The notes beneath the pieces were generated by a model. It ran no database searches. It worked only from the letters and a program-made list of their open reading frames with translations, and was not told where the DNA came from. A program made the translations under genes and the position numbers. Shown here in pieces: positions 18,255 to 27,861 of a stretch of DNA of 64,000 nt (position 1 is its first letter; every line of letters begins with the position of its first letter). This stretch comes from Streptomyces cellostaticus (GTDB taxonomy: Bacteria > Actinomycetota > Actinomycetes > Streptomycetales > Streptomycetaceae), in NCBI RefSeq assembly GCF_001513965.1, contig NZ_KQ948016.1, positions 386,952-450,951 of the forward strand, in the 5' to 3' direction.

Positions 18255-19682
18255 TCAGGCGCCGAGTTCGCGGACCGCCTCCGCGAACGCGTCACCGCGC
18301 TGGTTGTAGTTGGTGAACATGTCCATGGAGGCGCAGGCCGGGGCCAGCAGCACCGTGTCGCCGGGCTGAGCGAGCCGCTTCGCCTCCGTCACCGCCTGGA
18401 GCATCGCCCCAGTGTCGGTCCGTTCGAGGTCGACGACGGGTACCTGCGGGGCGTGTCGCGCAAGGGCGTCGCGGATCAGGGCGCGATCGGCGCCGATCAG
18501 GACCACGCCGCGAAGTCGTTTTGCCGACTTGGCGACCAGCTCGTCGAAGGCCGCGCCCTTCGCCAGACCACCCGCAATCCACACGATCGACTCATACGCC
18601 GCCAACGAGGCTTCCGCGGCATGAGTGTTGGTCGCCTTGGAATCGTCCACGTACGCCACCTGGTCGAGATCGGCGACGTGCGCGATGCGGTGGGCGTCGG
18701 GCCTGAAGGCCCTCAGGCCGTCGCGTACGGCCGTGGCGGGCACCCCGAAGGCGCGCGCGAGGGCCGCGGCGGCAAGGGCGTTCGCGATGTTGTGCGGGGC
18801 CGGCGGGTTGACGTCGCCGACCTCGGCGAGTTCCTGGGCGTTCTTGTGCCGGTTCTCGACGAAGGCGCGGTCGACCAGGATGCCGTCCACGACTCCGAGT
18901 TGGGAGGGACCCGGGGTACCGAGGGTGAACCCGATGGCCCGGCAGCCCTCTTCGACGTCGGCCTCGCGCACCAGGTCCTCGGTGAGCTTGTCGGCCACGT
19001 TGTAGACGCACGCGACCCGATTGCCTTCGAAGATGCGGCCCTTGTCGGCCGCGTAGGCCTCCATGGAGCCGTGCCAGTCGAGGTGGTCGGGCGCGAGGTT
19101 GAGGACCACGGCGGAGTGGGCGCGCAGCGAGGGCGCCCAGTGGAGCTGGTAGCTGGACAGCTCCACGGCGAGGACGTCGTGTTCCTCCTCGCCGAGGACC
19201 GCGTCCAGCAGGGAGACGCCGATGTTGCCGACGGCGGCCGTTCTGAGGCCTGCGGCCTTCAGGATCGACGCCAGCATCTGGACGGTGGTGGTCTTGCCGT
19301 TGGTGCCCGTCACGGCCAGCCAGGGAGCCGCGTCGGGGCCCCGCAGGCGCCAGGCCAGCTCCACGTCGCCCCAGACGGGCACGCCCGCCTTCTCCGCCGC
19401 CAGGAACAGCGGCTTGTCCGGCTTCCAGCCGGGTGCCGTGACGATCAGCTCGGTGCCCTCGGGCAGGGTCGCCCCGTCGCCGAGGCGCACGGTGATGCCG
19501 AGCGCCTCCAGCTCCGCGGCCTGCTCACGCGCGCGTGCGTCGTCGCCGTCGTTGACGACCGTGACGATCGCCCCGCGCGCGTGCAGCACTTTCGCCGCCG
19601 GGACGCCCGAGACGCCGAGCCCGGCGACGGTGACGTGCTTGCCCTGGAACTCAGAAGACCCTGACGGCACCGAGGAGGTCAC
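18255..19682 (-). CDS. murD: UDP-MurNAc-L-Ala:D-Glu ligase MurD
   Basis: A 475-residue ATP-dependent ligase adding D-glutamate to UDP-MurNAc-L-Ala. The N-terminal Rossmann domain begins VTVAGLGVSGVPAAKVLHAR. The Mur ligase P-loop is VTGTNGKTTTVQMLASILK, and LNLAPDHLDWHGSMEAYAADK holds the conserved metal and substrate residues. The C-terminal domain contains YVDDSKATNTHAAEASLAA and VLLAPACASMDMFTNYNQRG. The GTG start overlaps the mraY stop as GTGA. An in-frame ATG 15 bp upstream is possible but lies within mraY and has a poor ribosome site. Confidence 0.96.
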   Translation of the reverse strand: MTSSVPSGSSEFQGKHVTVAGLGVSGVPAAKVLHARGAIVTVVNDGDDARAREQAAELEALGITVRLGDGATLPEGTELIVTAPGWKPDKPLFLAAEKAGVPVWGDVELAWRLRGPDAAPWLAVTGTNGKTTTVQMLASILKAAGLRTAAVGNIGVSLLDAVLGEEEHDVLAVELSSYQLHWAPSLRAHSAVVLNLAPDHLDWHGSMEAYAADKGRIFEGNRVACVYNVADKLTEDLVREADVEEGCRAIGFTLGTPGPSQLGVVDGILVDRAFVENRHKNAQELAEVGDVNPPAPHNIANALAAAALARAFGVPATAVRDGLRAFRPDAHRIAHVADLDQVAYVDDSKATNTHAAEASLAAYESIVWIAGGLAKGAAFDELVAKSAKRLRGVVLIGADRALIRDALARHAPQVPVVDLERTDTGAMLQAVTEAKRLAQPGDTVLLAPACASMDMFTNYNQRGDAFAEAVRELGA

Positions 19683-20752
19683 TTTTCCGCTGCCCATCCT
19701 GCATAGAAGAGGCCAAGTCCGACAATCACACAGATGCCCTGGATGATCCAGAAGCGGACCACCACCAGGACTTCGGACCAGCCCTTGAGTTCGAAGTGGT
19801 GCTGGAGCGGCGCCATGCGGAAGACGCGCTTTCCGGTGAGCCGGAAGGAGCCGACCTGGATGACGACCGACATCGTGATGAGGACGAACAGACCGCCCAT
19901 GATGGCCACCAGCAGCTCCGTGCGGGAGAGGATGGCCAGACCCGTGAGGACACCGCCGAGGGCGAGCGAGCCGGTGTCGCCCATGAAGATCTTCGCCGGG
20001 GAGGTGTTCCACCACAGGAAGCCCAGGCAGGCGCCCATCAACGCGGAGGCGACCACGGCGAGGTCGAGCGGGTCGCGCACCTCGTAGCAGGCGGTCGGGT
20101 TGGTCAGCGTCTGTGTGTTGGCGCAGGACTCCTGGAACTGCCAGACGCCGATGAACGTGTAGGCGCCGAAAACGAGCACGGAGGCGCCGGTGGCGAGGCC
20201 GTCCAGACCGTCGGTGAGGTTCACGCCGTTCGACATCGCAAGGATCATGAACAGCGCCCAGATCACGAACAGCACCGGGCCGATCGACCAGCCGAAGTCG
20301 GTGATGAACGACAGCTTGGTGGAGGCCGGGGTGTTGCCGCGCGCGTCGGAGAACATCAGCGACAGCACGGCGAAGGAGATGCCGACGATCAGCTGGCCCG
20401 CCATCTTCGCCTTGGCCCTCAGGCCCAGCGAACGCCGCTTGACGATCTTGATGTAGTCGTCCAGGAAGCCGACCAGGCCCATGCCGACCATCAGGCCGAG
20501 CACCAGCAGCCCGGAGAACGTCGGCGGCTTGCCGGTGATCACCTTGCTGAGGAAGTACGCGGCGACCGTCGCCAGGATGAAGGCGATGCCGCCCATGGTC
20601 GGCGTACCGCGCTTGCTGGCGTGCTCGCGCGGGCCGTCGTCACGGATGTACTGGCCGTAGCCCTTGCGGGCGAGCAGCTTGATCAGCAGCGGGGTGCCGA
20701 CCAGCGTCAGGAAGAGGCCAATGACTCCCGAGAACAGGATCTGGTTCATCAT
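19679..20752 (-). CDS. mraY: Phospho-MurNAc-pentapeptide translocase MraY
   Basis: A 357-residue integral membrane enzyme transferring phospho-MurNAc-pentapeptide to undecaprenyl phosphate, giving lipid I. About ten hydrophobic segments are present. The family motifs are GTPTMGGIAFI, MGLVGFLDDYIKI with the catalytic Asp pair, SNGVNLTDGLDGLATG and FMGDTGSLALGG; the C terminus contains MAPLQHHFELKGWSE. Its ATG overlaps the murF stop (ATGA) and its stop overlaps the murD GTG, so murF-mraY-murD are tightly coupled. Confidence 0.97.
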   Translation of the reverse strand: MMNQILFSGVIGLFLTLVGTPLLIKLLARKGYGQYIRDDGPREHASKRGTPTMGGIAFILATVAAYFLSKVITGKPPTFSGLLVLGLMVGMGLVGFLDDYIKIVKRRSLGLRAKAKMAGQLIVGISFAVLSLMFSDARGNTPASTKLSFITDFGWSIGPVLFVIWALFMILAMSNGVNLTDGLDGLATGASVLVFGAYTFIGVWQFQESCANTQTLTNPTACYEVRDPLDLAVVASALMGACLGFLWWNTSPAKIFMGDTGSLALGGVLTGLAILSRTELLVAIMGGLFVLITMSVVIQVGSFRLTGKRVFRMAPLQHHFELKGWSEVLVVVRFWIIQGICVIVGLGLFYAGWAAEK

Positions 20753-22155
20753 CGGGCGGCAACCTCACCCTCGGCACCGGTCTCGATCAGCGCCTGCGCA
20801 ACGCTTTCGAGCCCCACCGAACGGGACGCCTTCACGAGTACGACGTCTCCCGGGCGCAACTCGCTGCGCAACAGGTCGACCGCCGCCTGTGCGTCGGACA
20901 CGTGCACCGACTCCTCACCCCACGAACCCTCGTTATATGCGCCCAGTTGCAACCAGGAGGCCTCAGTCCCCCCGACCGCGACGAGCTTGCTGACGTTGAG
21001 CCGGACGGCGAGCCGTCCGACGGCGTCGTGCTCGGCGAGCGCCTCGTCCCCCAGCTCGGCCATCTTGCCGAGCACCGCCCACGTGCGGCGCCCCTTGCCC
21101 ATGGCCGCGAGCGCCTTGAGGGCGGCCCGCATGGACTCGGGGTTGGCGTTGTAGGCGTCGTTGACGATGGTCACGCCGTCCGGGCGCTCAGTGACCTCCA
21201 TGCGCCAGCGGGAGAGGGAGCCCGCCTCGGAGAGCGCGCGGGCGATCTCGTCTGCGGACATGCCCAGCTCATGGGCGACGGCGGCCGCGGCGAGCGCGTT
21301 CGACACGTGGTGCTCACCGTACAGGCGCATGGTCACATCGCTTGCACCGGAGGGTGTGTGAAGCCTGAAGGCGGGCTGTCCGCTGTCCGTGAGTCGCACG
21401 TTCTCGGCGCGTACGTCCGCTTCGGCCGACTCTCCGAAAAGGACCACCTTCGCCTTGGTACGGGAGGCCATGGACCGGACCAGCGGGTCGTCGGCGTTGA
21501 GGATCGCGGATCCGTCCTCGGGAAGCCCCTCGATGATCTCGCCCTTCGCCTGGGCGATCTGCTCGCGGCCGCCGAACTCGCCGATGTGGGCGGTGCCGAC
21601 GTTGAGGACGAGGCCGACCCTGGGGGGCGTGAGGCTGGTGAGGTAGCGGATGTCGCCGATGTAGCGCGCGCCCATCTCCAGCACGAGGTACTGCGTGTCG
21701 TGCGCGACCCGCAGCGCGGTCAGCGGAAGGCCGATCTCGTTGTTGAGATTGCCTTCCGGCCAGATCGTGGGCGCCTTGCTGTTCAGCACCTGGGCGATGA
21801 GGTCCTTGGTGCTCGTCTTGCCGGCCGATCCGGTGAGCGCGACGAGGGTCGCGCCCGCCTTCGTCACGACGTGGCGCGCGAGGGCGCCCAGCGCCTTGGT
21901 GACGTCGTCCACGACGATCGCGGGCACGCCGAGGGGCCGGGAGGCCAGCACGGCCGCCGCACCGGCCTCGACGACCGCCTGGGCGTAGTCGTGGCCGTCG
22001 ACGCGCTCGCCGACGAACGCGGCGAAGAGGCTGCCTGGCCGAACCTCCCGGGAGTCCCGGACGACCGGTCCCGTGACCTGGACGGACGGATCCGGTATGT
22101 CGTGCGTCTGCCCGCCGACGACTGCTGCGATCTCGGCGAGGGAGAGGGCGATCAC
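20749..22155 (-). CDS. murF: UDP-MurNAc-tripeptide:D-Ala-D-Ala ligase MurF
   Basis: A 468-residue Mur ligase that adds D-Ala-D-Ala to complete the UDP-MurNAc-pentapeptide. The P-loop is LVALTGSAGKTSTKDLI; LVLEMGARYIGDIRYL and LNVGTAHIGEFGGREQI are typical MurF segments, followed by VNDAYNANPESMRAALKAL. I chose GTG 22155, four bases after the murE stop with AGGGATGA in front; longer versions in this frame run over murE. Cytoplasmic, and coupled to mraY downstream. Confidence 0.96.
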   Translation of the reverse strand: MIALSLAEIAAVVGGQTHDIPDPSVQVTGPVVRDSREVRPGSLFAAFVGERVDGHDYAQAVVEAGAAAVLASRPLGVPAIVVDDVTKALGALARHVVTKAGATLVALTGSAGKTSTKDLIAQVLNSKAPTIWPEGNLNNEIGLPLTALRVAHDTQYLVLEMGARYIGDIRYLTSLTPPRVGLVLNVGTAHIGEFGGREQIAQAKGEIIEGLPEDGSAILNADDPLVRSMASRTKAKVVLFGESAEADVRAENVRLTDSGQPAFRLHTPSGASDVTMRLYGEHHVSNALAAAAVAHELGMSADEIARALSEAGSLSRWRMEVTERPDGVTIVNDAYNANPESMRAALKALAAMGKGRRTWAVLGKMAELGDEALAEHDAVGRLAVRLNVSKLVAVGGTEASWLQLGAYNEGSWGEESVHVSDAQAAVDLLRSELRPGDVVLVKASRSVGLESVAQALIETGAEGEVAAR

Positions 22156-22159
22156 AAGT

Positions 22160-23815
22160 TCATCCCTGGGTCTTCTGGATAGCTTCGCGAAGCACCTGGC
22201 GGTCGTCGAAGGGACGGACCACGCCGGCGATGTCCTGGCCCTGCTCGTGGCCCTTGCCCGCGACCAGCACCGTGTCACCGGGGGCCGCGCGGCCCACGGC
22301 GGCGGCGATCGCGGCGGCCCGGTCCTCGAAGAGGAGCACCTCTCCGCGCTCGTGCGCGGGCACGGAGGCCGCGCCCTGGAGCATGGTCGCGAGGATCGCG
22401 AGGGGGTCCTCGGAGCGGGGGTTGTCGGAGGTCAGTACGGCCGTGTCGGAGAGCCGGGCCGCGGCGGCACCCATCGGGGCGCGCTTGGTCTGGTCGCGGT
22501 CGCCGCCGCAGCCGAGGACGACGTGCAGCCGGCCCTTGGTGACCTTGCGCAGCGCCTTGAGCACCGACTCGACCGCGTCGGTCTTGTGGGCGTAGTCGAC
22601 GACCGCGAGATACGACTGCCCGGCGTCCACCCGCTCCAGACGGCCGGGGACTCCCGGTACGGCGGCGATGCCGTCGGCGGCGGCCTGCGGGTCGAGGCCG
22701 GCCGCGGCGAGGGCGACGACGGCGGCGAGGGTGTTCGCCACGTTGAAGGGGCCCGGCAGCGGCGACCTGGCGTGGATACGCTCGCCCTGGGGGCCGATGA
22801 CGGTGAACGTCGAGTCCATGGGGCCGACCTGGACGTCCTCGGCGCGCCAGTCGGCGTCGGGGTGGCCCTCGGCGGAGAAGGTGACGACCGGGACGCCGGC
22901 CTCCTTCGCGAGCCGGCGGCCGTACTCGTCGTCGGCGTTGATCACACCGAGTCTGCTGCGTTCGGGCGTGAACAGCTGCGCCTTGGCCTGGAAGTAGTCC
23001 TCCATGTCGGAGTGGAACTCCATGTGTTCCGGGCTGAGGTTGCTGAACACGGCGATGTCGAAGACACAGCCGTCGACCCGGCCGAGGACCAGGGCGTGGC
23101 TGGAGACCTCCATGGCGACCGCCTCGACGCCGCGTTCGCGCATGACGGCGAACAGGGCCTGCAGGTCGGTGGCTTCGGGGGTGGTGCGCTCGGACTTGAT
23201 CCGCTCCTCGCCGATGCGCATCTCGACGGTGCCGATGAGTCCGGTGGCGCGGGCGGTCTTCAGTCCGCCCTCGACCAGGTAGGCGGTGGTGGTCTTGCCG
23301 GAGGTGCCGGTGATGCCGATCTGGAGCAGGTCGCGGCCGGGGCGGCCGTAGATCGTCGCCGCCAGTTCGCCCATCCGCGCGCGCGGGTCGTCCACGACCA
23401 GGACCGGCAGTCCGGTCGCGGCGGCGCGCCCGGCGCCCGCCGGGTCGGTCAGCACGGCGACCGCGCCGAGGCCGGCGGCCTGGGTGACGAAGTCGGCGCC
23501 GTGCAGGCGGGCGCCCGGGAGGGCGGCGTACAGGTCACCGGGGCGGACGGCGCGCGAGTCGTGGGTGATCCCCGTGACCTCGGCGGCGCCGGCCGGAGCG
23601 GCGGCACCCAGCTGATCGGCCAGTTCCGCGAGGGGTGTGGCGGAGACCTGGACCGGTCGCGGCGGTCCCGGATATGTCACGGAAGCGCCTTTCTGGGTGG
23701 TTTGGGACTGATCAGCGTGTGGCACGGCGGTGAGCGTACCGGGCGCACCGGCTCCGGAGCGAAGTGAGGGCTCTTGAGCGCCTTGGTTCCCGGCATCGGG
23801 GGTGATCGTTGTCAC
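22160..23815 (-). CDS. murE: UDP-MurNAc-L-Ala-D-Glu:diaminopimelate ligase MurE
   Basis: A Mur ligase adding diaminopimelic acid to UDP-MurNAc-L-Ala-D-Glu. The P-loop is ITGTSGKTTTAYLVEGGLK; NLSPEHMEFHSDMEDYFQAK and the C-terminal VLTSDNPRSEDPLAILATM follow. DNPR is the diaminopimelate specificity motif; Streptomyces walls use the LL isomer, which is inference here. The GTG at 23815 gives 551 residues and has AGGA eight bases upstream. A GTG 45 codons later (VTYPGPPRPVQ) would give about 506 residues, closer to usual length, so the start is uncertain. Confidence 0.95.
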   Translation of the reverse strand: MTTITPDAGNQGAQEPSLRSGAGAPGTLTAVPHADQSQTTQKGASVTYPGPPRPVQVSATPLAELADQLGAAAPAGAAEVTGITHDSRAVRPGDLYAALPGARLHGADFVTQAAGLGAVAVLTDPAGAGRAAATGLPVLVVDDPRARMGELAATIYGRPGRDLLQIGITGTSGKTTTAYLVEGGLKTARATGLIGTVEMRIGEERIKSERTTPEATDLQALFAVMRERGVEAVAMEVSSHALVLGRVDGCVFDIAVFSNLSPEHMEFHSDMEDYFQAKAQLFTPERSRLGVINADDEYGRRLAKEAGVPVVTFSAEGHPDADWRAEDVQVGPMDSTFTVIGPQGERIHARSPLPGPFNVANTLAAVVALAAAGLDPQAAADGIAAVPGVPGRLERVDAGQSYLAVVDYAHKTDAVESVLKALRKVTKGRLHVVLGCGGDRDQTKRAPMGAAAARLSDTAVLTSDNPRSEDPLAILATMLQGAASVPAHERGEVLLFEDRAAAIAAAVGRAAPGDTVLVAGKGHEQGQDIAGVVRPFDDRQVLREAIQKTQG

Positions 23816-23846
23816 GAACTCGTTCCTGGTGTTTCCGAGGTGCTGA

Positions 23847-25820
23847 TCAGGGCTTGTAGGTGACGGGCAGGTTCGCGGCCCTCGCCCCGGTCGGCGGGAC
23901 CTGGAGGGTCTTCAGGGCGAACTCCATCACCTGCTTGTAGATGGGTCCACAGATCTGGCCGCCGTAGTAGCTGCCGGAGGTGGCATTCTGGATCGCGCAG
24001 TAGACCGTGATCCGCGGGTTGTCCGCGGGTGCGAATCCGGCGAACGACGAGGTGTATCCGCGGTACCTGCCGGTGGCCGGATCCACGCGGTTGGCCGTGC
24101 CGGTCTTGCCCGCGACCCGGTACCCGGGGATACGGGCCTTGATGCCGGTGCCCTGCTCGTCGTCCACGACGGACTCCAGCATCTGGGCGAGCGTCCTCGC
24201 GGTCTTCTCGCTGACCACACGGGTCTTCTTCGGCTGCGGGGCGGGGGTGAAGCGTCCGTCGGCACCCTCGGTGCCGCGCACCAGGGTCGGCTCGACGCGG
24301 ACACCGCCGTTGGCGATCGTGGAGTAGACGGAGGCGGCCTGCATGGCGCTGAGGGAGAAGCCCTGGCCGAAAGGAACCGTGTACTGCTGCGACGTCGACC
24401 ACTTGCCGGCGGGCGCGAGGATGCCCCTGGTCTCGCCGGGGAAGCCGAGCCCGGTGGAACTGCCGATGCCGAACTTGCGCAGGACCGAGTAGAGGACCTT
24501 GTTGGCCTCCGGCTGGGTCCTGCCGAGCTGGCCGGTGGCGAGGATGGTGCCGATGTTGCTGGACTTGGCGAGCACGCCGTTGAGCGTGAGGTACCAGGTG
24601 TCATGGTCGACGTCGTCCTGGAAGAGCCGGTCCCCGCGGTGCAGCCGGTTCGGTACGACGACGTGGGTGAGCGGGGTGGCCGCGTTCTGCTCCAGTACGG
24701 CCGCCATCGACATCACCTTGGCGGTGGAGCCGGGCTCGTAGGCGTCCTGGACGGCCGCGTTGCCCATGGCCGCGCCGTCGGCCTTCGCCAGGTCGTTCGG
24801 GTCGAAGCCGGGCGAGTTGGCCATGGCCAGGATCTGGCCGGTGCGGGCGTCCTGGACGATGACGTAGCCGCGGTCCGCCCTGGACTTCTTCACCTGCTCG
24901 CTGATGGCGTTCTGGGCGGCCCACTGGATGTCGCGGTCGATGGTGAGTTCCGCGTCGGAGCCGGGCACGGCGGGGGTCTCCGTCGATCCCACGGTGGGCA
25001 CCTCGCGGCCGCCGGACTGGGCGTAGCGGATCTTGCCGTCCTTGCCGGACAGCTGCTTGTTCAGCTCCTGCTCGATGCCGCCGCCGCCCTGGCCGTCGGT
25101 GTTGACCCAGCCCAGAATCCCGGCGGCGAGGTCGCCGTTGGGATACACGCGCTGGCTGCTGGGGTCGGCGAAGACGCCGGAGAGCACGTTGGCCGTGTTG
25201 TTGTCGGTCTCGGCCTTCTTGGCGAGCGCGGCCTTCAGGTCCCTGATCTGCTTCCAGACCTGCGGGGTCTGGCGGTTGGCGAGCCGGGTGTAGCGCGACT
25301 GCTTGTTCTCGGGCCTGAGCTTCTTGACGAGCGTGGCCTGGTCCTGGCCGAGGATCGGCGCGAGCAGCGCGGCGGCCTGCTCGGGGCCGTTGTCGATCTT
25401 CAGCTGCTTGACGGTGAACATCGTCGGGTCGGCCGTGATGTCGTACGCGTTCTCGCTGATCGCGAGGGGCACGCCGTTACGGTCGGTGATCCCGCCGCGC
25501 TCGGCGGCCAGGGTGTGCACGACGTACCGGTTCTGTTCGGCCTTGGCGGCGTACGCGCTGGCGTCGACGGCCTGGACCTGGAGCAGCCGTACGACGAAGG
25601 CGAGCAGGACCAGGGTGAGCGCGAGGCCGACCAGGCGCAGCCGGGGGCGGGGCCTGCCGAGCCGGAGGGGCGGCGGCGGCATGGGCCGGGCCCCGCTCGG
25701 CCGGCGGACCGGACGGGTACCGGGCCCGGGCTGCCGCCGGACGGCACCCCGCGGCCGGGGAGGCTTCGCGGGGCCGGGCACACGGCGGCGCGGCGGTTCC
25801 CTGTCGGACACTTCCGTCAC
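23847..25820 (-). CDS. ftsI: Penicillin-binding protein FtsI (PBP3, septal transpeptidase)
   Basis: A 657-residue class B penicillin-binding protein that cross-links septal peptidoglycan with FtsW. A long basic Pro/Arg-rich cytoplasmic tail (~65 residues) precedes one membrane anchor (LVGLALTLVLLAFVVRLLQV). The pedestal domain includes ERGGITDRNGVPLAISENAYD. The transpeptidase motifs are DAYEPGSTAKVMSMA (STAK, catalytic Ser), AKSSNIGTI (SSN) and RVAGKTGTANRV (KTGT). The GTG start overlaps the ftsL stop as GTGA, and 31 bp separate its stop from murE. Confidence 0.97.
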   Translation of the reverse strand: MTEVSDREPPRRRVPGPAKPPRPRGAVRRQPGPGTRPVRRPSGARPMPPPPLRLGRPRPRLRLVGLALTLVLLAFVVRLLQVQAVDASAYAAKAEQNRYVVHTLAAERGGITDRNGVPLAISENAYDITADPTMFTVKQLKIDNGPEQAAALLAPILGQDQATLVKKLRPENKQSRYTRLANRQTPQVWKQIRDLKAALAKKAETDNNTANVLSGVFADPSSQRVYPNGDLAAGILGWVNTDGQGGGGIEQELNKQLSGKDGKIRYAQSGGREVPTVGSTETPAVPGSDAELTIDRDIQWAAQNAISEQVKKSRADRGYVIVQDARTGQILAMANSPGFDPNDLAKADGAAMGNAAVQDAYEPGSTAKVMSMAAVLEQNAATPLTHVVVPNRLHRGDRLFQDDVDHDTWYLTLNGVLAKSSNIGTILATGQLGRTQPEANKVLYSVLRKFGIGSSTGLGFPGETRGILAPAGKWSTSQQYTVPFGQGFSLSAMQAASVYSTIANGGVRVEPTLVRGTEGADGRFTPAPQPKKTRVVSEKTARTLAQMLESVVDDEQGTGIKARIPGYRVAGKTGTANRVDPATGRYRGYTSSFAGFAPADNPRITVYCAIQNATSGSYYGGQICGPIYKQVMEFALKTLQVPPTGARAANLPVTYKP

Positions 25821-26407
25821 CTGCCGGGGGTCGGGGTGGGCGCGGGCTGGAGGGTGGAGAGCGGCGCCACCGCCTCTGTCGGGGTGGTCACCGGGGCCGG
25901 GGCCGAGGGGGTGGGCGTGACGAGCGGCTGGGCCGGCGTGACCGAGGGTGCCGGGGAGGGGCCGGCGGCCGGGGCGACCACCTCGGGGGCCACCGGGGCG
26001 ACCACCTCGGGGGCGACCGGGGCGGTGAAGGCGGCGGGCTCGGGGCTCGCGACGCCCGGTACGCCCTTGACGGTGCCGTCGGGGCCGAGGAAGGCCGGGT
26101 CGCCGCCGGGGACCATGCCGAGTTGGCGCGCGCGGCGCTGGAGGGCGTCGGGGGACGAGTAGGCGTCAATGTCCCGCTGGAGGGCCTGTTCCTCGTCGGT
26201 GAGGTTCTTCGTCTGCTTCTGCAGGGCGTCGAGTTTGAACGAGCCTTCGCTGAGTGCCGAGTTCAGTACCAGCAGCCCGATGAGGCCGCCGCCGAGCAGC
26301 AGGACGACGAGGAGGACGAACGGGGCGCGGGCCGCGCGGGCGCGGCCGGCCGGGAAGAGCCGGGCGAGCCGGGCGGCCCTCCCCCTCAGTTCGGGTTTCC
26401 TACTCAC
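25817..26407 (-). CDS. ftsL: FtsL-like septum formation protein
   Basis: A 196-residue bitopic protein placed between rsmH and ftsI, where ftsL normally sits. A basic N-terminal tail is followed by one membrane segment (APFVLLVVLLLGGGLIGLLVL, residues ~28-48) and a short coiled coil (FKLDALQKQTKNLTDEEQAL) with the typical ALQRRARQLGMVPG ending of the FtsL/DivIC domain. The remaining ~80 residues are Pro/Ala/Val-rich and probably extended outside the membrane, with an eight-residue APVAPEVV unit repeated. Sequence conservation in this family is low, so the name rests on position and layout. Confidence 0.88.
   Translation of the reverse strand: MSRKPELRGRAARLARLFPAGRARAARAPFVLLVVLLLGGGLIGLLVLNSALSEGSFKLDALQKQTKNLTDEEQALQRDIDAYSSPDALQRRARQLGMVPGGDPAFLGPDGTVKGVPGVASPEPAAFTAPVAPEVVAPVAPEVVAPAAGPSPAPSVTPAQPLVTPTPSAPAPVTTPTEAVAPLSTLQPAPTPTPGR
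25971..26014 (-). repeat. ftsL: 24-bp repeat in the ftsL Pro/Ala tail
   Basis: Twenty identical bases recur at 25971-25990 and 25995-26014 with 24-bp period, encoding two APVAPEVV units. The frame is kept. Likely length-variable between strains. Confidence 0.85.
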
Positions 26408-26489
26408 TGACCCTCCGCCGGCACAGATGAGCAGCCGGGGGCGCCACCGGCCCTCCGACGGGTTCGGAAACCCAACCGACCCGATTCGC

Positions 26490-27446
26490 TCACTCGGCCT
26501 CCTCTCTGATGCGCTCGGCGCCGCGCAGCCGCGCCGGAGCAGCCCGGCGGTTCACGGCGATCTCTTCCTCGGTGGGAAGTTCGGCACCGCGCGTGAGCAG
26601 CTTGAGCCGCGGCTGGTAGCGCTCGGGCACGACCGGCAGACCGGGCGGGGCGGTGGACGCGGCACCGGCCGCGAACACCTGCTTGACCAGCCGGTCTTCA
26701 AGTGAGTGGTACGACAGCACCGCGATGCGTCCGCCGACGCCGAGGGCCTGCACGGCAGCCGGAATCGCCCGCTCCAGGACGGACAGCTCGCCGTTGACCT
26801 CGATCCGCAGCGCCTGGAAGGTGCGCTTGGCCGGGTTGCCGCCGGTGCGCTTGGCGGCCTGCGGCAGCGCGTCCCTGATCAGCTCGACCAGCCGCGCGCT
26901 GTTGCTGAACGGCTCCCTCTCGCGCTCGCGGACGATCGCGGAGACGATCCGCTTGGCCTGCTTCTCCTCGCCGTACGCGCGCAGGATCCGCACCAGCTCG
27001 CCCGCCGGATAGGTGTTGAGGACGTCGGCCGCGCTGATGCCGGTCGTCTGGTCCATGCGCATGTCGAGGGGGGCGTCCTGGGCGTAGGCGAAGCCGCGGT
27101 CGGCCTCGTCCAGTTGCATGGAGGAGACGCCGAGGTCGAACAGGACGCCCTGCACGCGCGCGAGGCCGAGCCTGTGCAGTACGTCGGGCAGCTCGTCGTA
27201 CACGGCGTGCACGAGGGTGGCGCGCTCACCGAAGGGGGCGAGCCGCTCACCGGACAGCCGCAGCGCCTCCTTGTCCCGGTCGAGGGCGATCAGCCGCGCC
27301 TCGGGGAACCGGGTCAGCAGCGCCTCACTGTGGCCGCCGAGGCCGAGGGTGCAGTCGACGACCACCGCTCCCGGCCGCTCCAGGGCGGGCGCCAGCAGAT
27401 CCAGGCACCGCTGGAGCATCACCGGGACGTGTCGACTCTGGCTCAA
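26490..27446 (-). CDS. rsmH: 16S rRNA m4C1402 methyltransferase RsmH
   Basis: A 318-residue SAM-dependent methyltransferase (formerly MraW) that methylates N4 of C1402 in 16S rRNA. It opens [13 protein letters not shown], then [20 protein letters not shown] for SAM binding. [21 protein letters not shown] and [18 protein letters not shown] are family hallmarks, with [17 protein letters not shown] near the end. The start appears to be TTG at 27446, preceded by AGAGG. It is the first gene of the dcw run; no mraZ lies upstream. Confidence 0.95.
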   Translation of the reverse strand: MSQSRHVPVMLQRCLDLLAPALERPGAVVVDCTLGLGGHSEALLTRFPEARLIALDRDKEALRLSGERLAPFGERATLVHAVYDELPDVLHRLGLARVQGVLFDLGVSSMQLDEADRGFAYAQDAPLDMRMDQTTGISAADVLNTYPAGELVRILRAYGEEKQAKRIVSAIVREREREPFSNSARLVELIRDALPQAAKRTGGNPAKRTFQALRIEVNGELSVLERAIPAAVQALGVGGRIAVLSYHSLEDRLVKQVFAAGAASTAPPGLPVVPERYQPRLKLLTRGAELPTEEEIAVNRRAAPARLRGAERIREEAE

Positions 27447-27861
27447 GGGGGCCTCTCAGTTCCGGCGCGGGCCGTACGCACCGCCGGGTCCCCGCCCGCT
27501 CGGTGAAGGGGAGGCCTGCCGGCGCCGGAAGCGTCAGCCGACCGGGAGCGGGAGGAGGCCGAGCCGTACGTACGCGCCGCGCACGTGGGGAGACGGTCCG
27601 GGCGGGTGCCGGGATCTCCAGGGGTTTCACCAGCAGGGAGAGCCGCGTCTCCCGCTTCGCGTCACTTTAGTCCACCGTGTCGCGCGGTCAATCAACCGGC
27701 CTGCGCGTCGCGTACCGCATCCCGGCGGGAGCCGCAATTCGAACGGATTCACCCGTGCGGTCACCGTTTGCCCTCCGTATGGGTTAGCTCACAACAAGCC
27801 ACGATGACGTTCTTTGTCCCATTCTCACAGCAGGCCGGGACCGGAGGTGACCAGTAACGTC
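27447..27861. promoter_or_regulatory. Divergent promoter region: dcw cluster (left) and carbonic anhydrase (right)
   Basis: A 415-bp gap without a credible gene. Leftward, a candidate promoter lies at 27664-27691: on the minus strand TTGACC, 16 bp, TAAAGT, about 220 bp upstream of rsmH. A GACAC pentamer (27677-27681, minus strand) falls in its spacer. Rightward, GGAGGTGA at 27843-27850 is the ribosome site of the carbonic anhydrase gene; I could not assign its promoter. Confidence 0.55.

Noticed and set aside
27814..27861. Upstream extension of the carbonic anhydrase
   Set aside because: The extension covers the GGAGGTGA ribosome site, so translation more likely begins at 27862.
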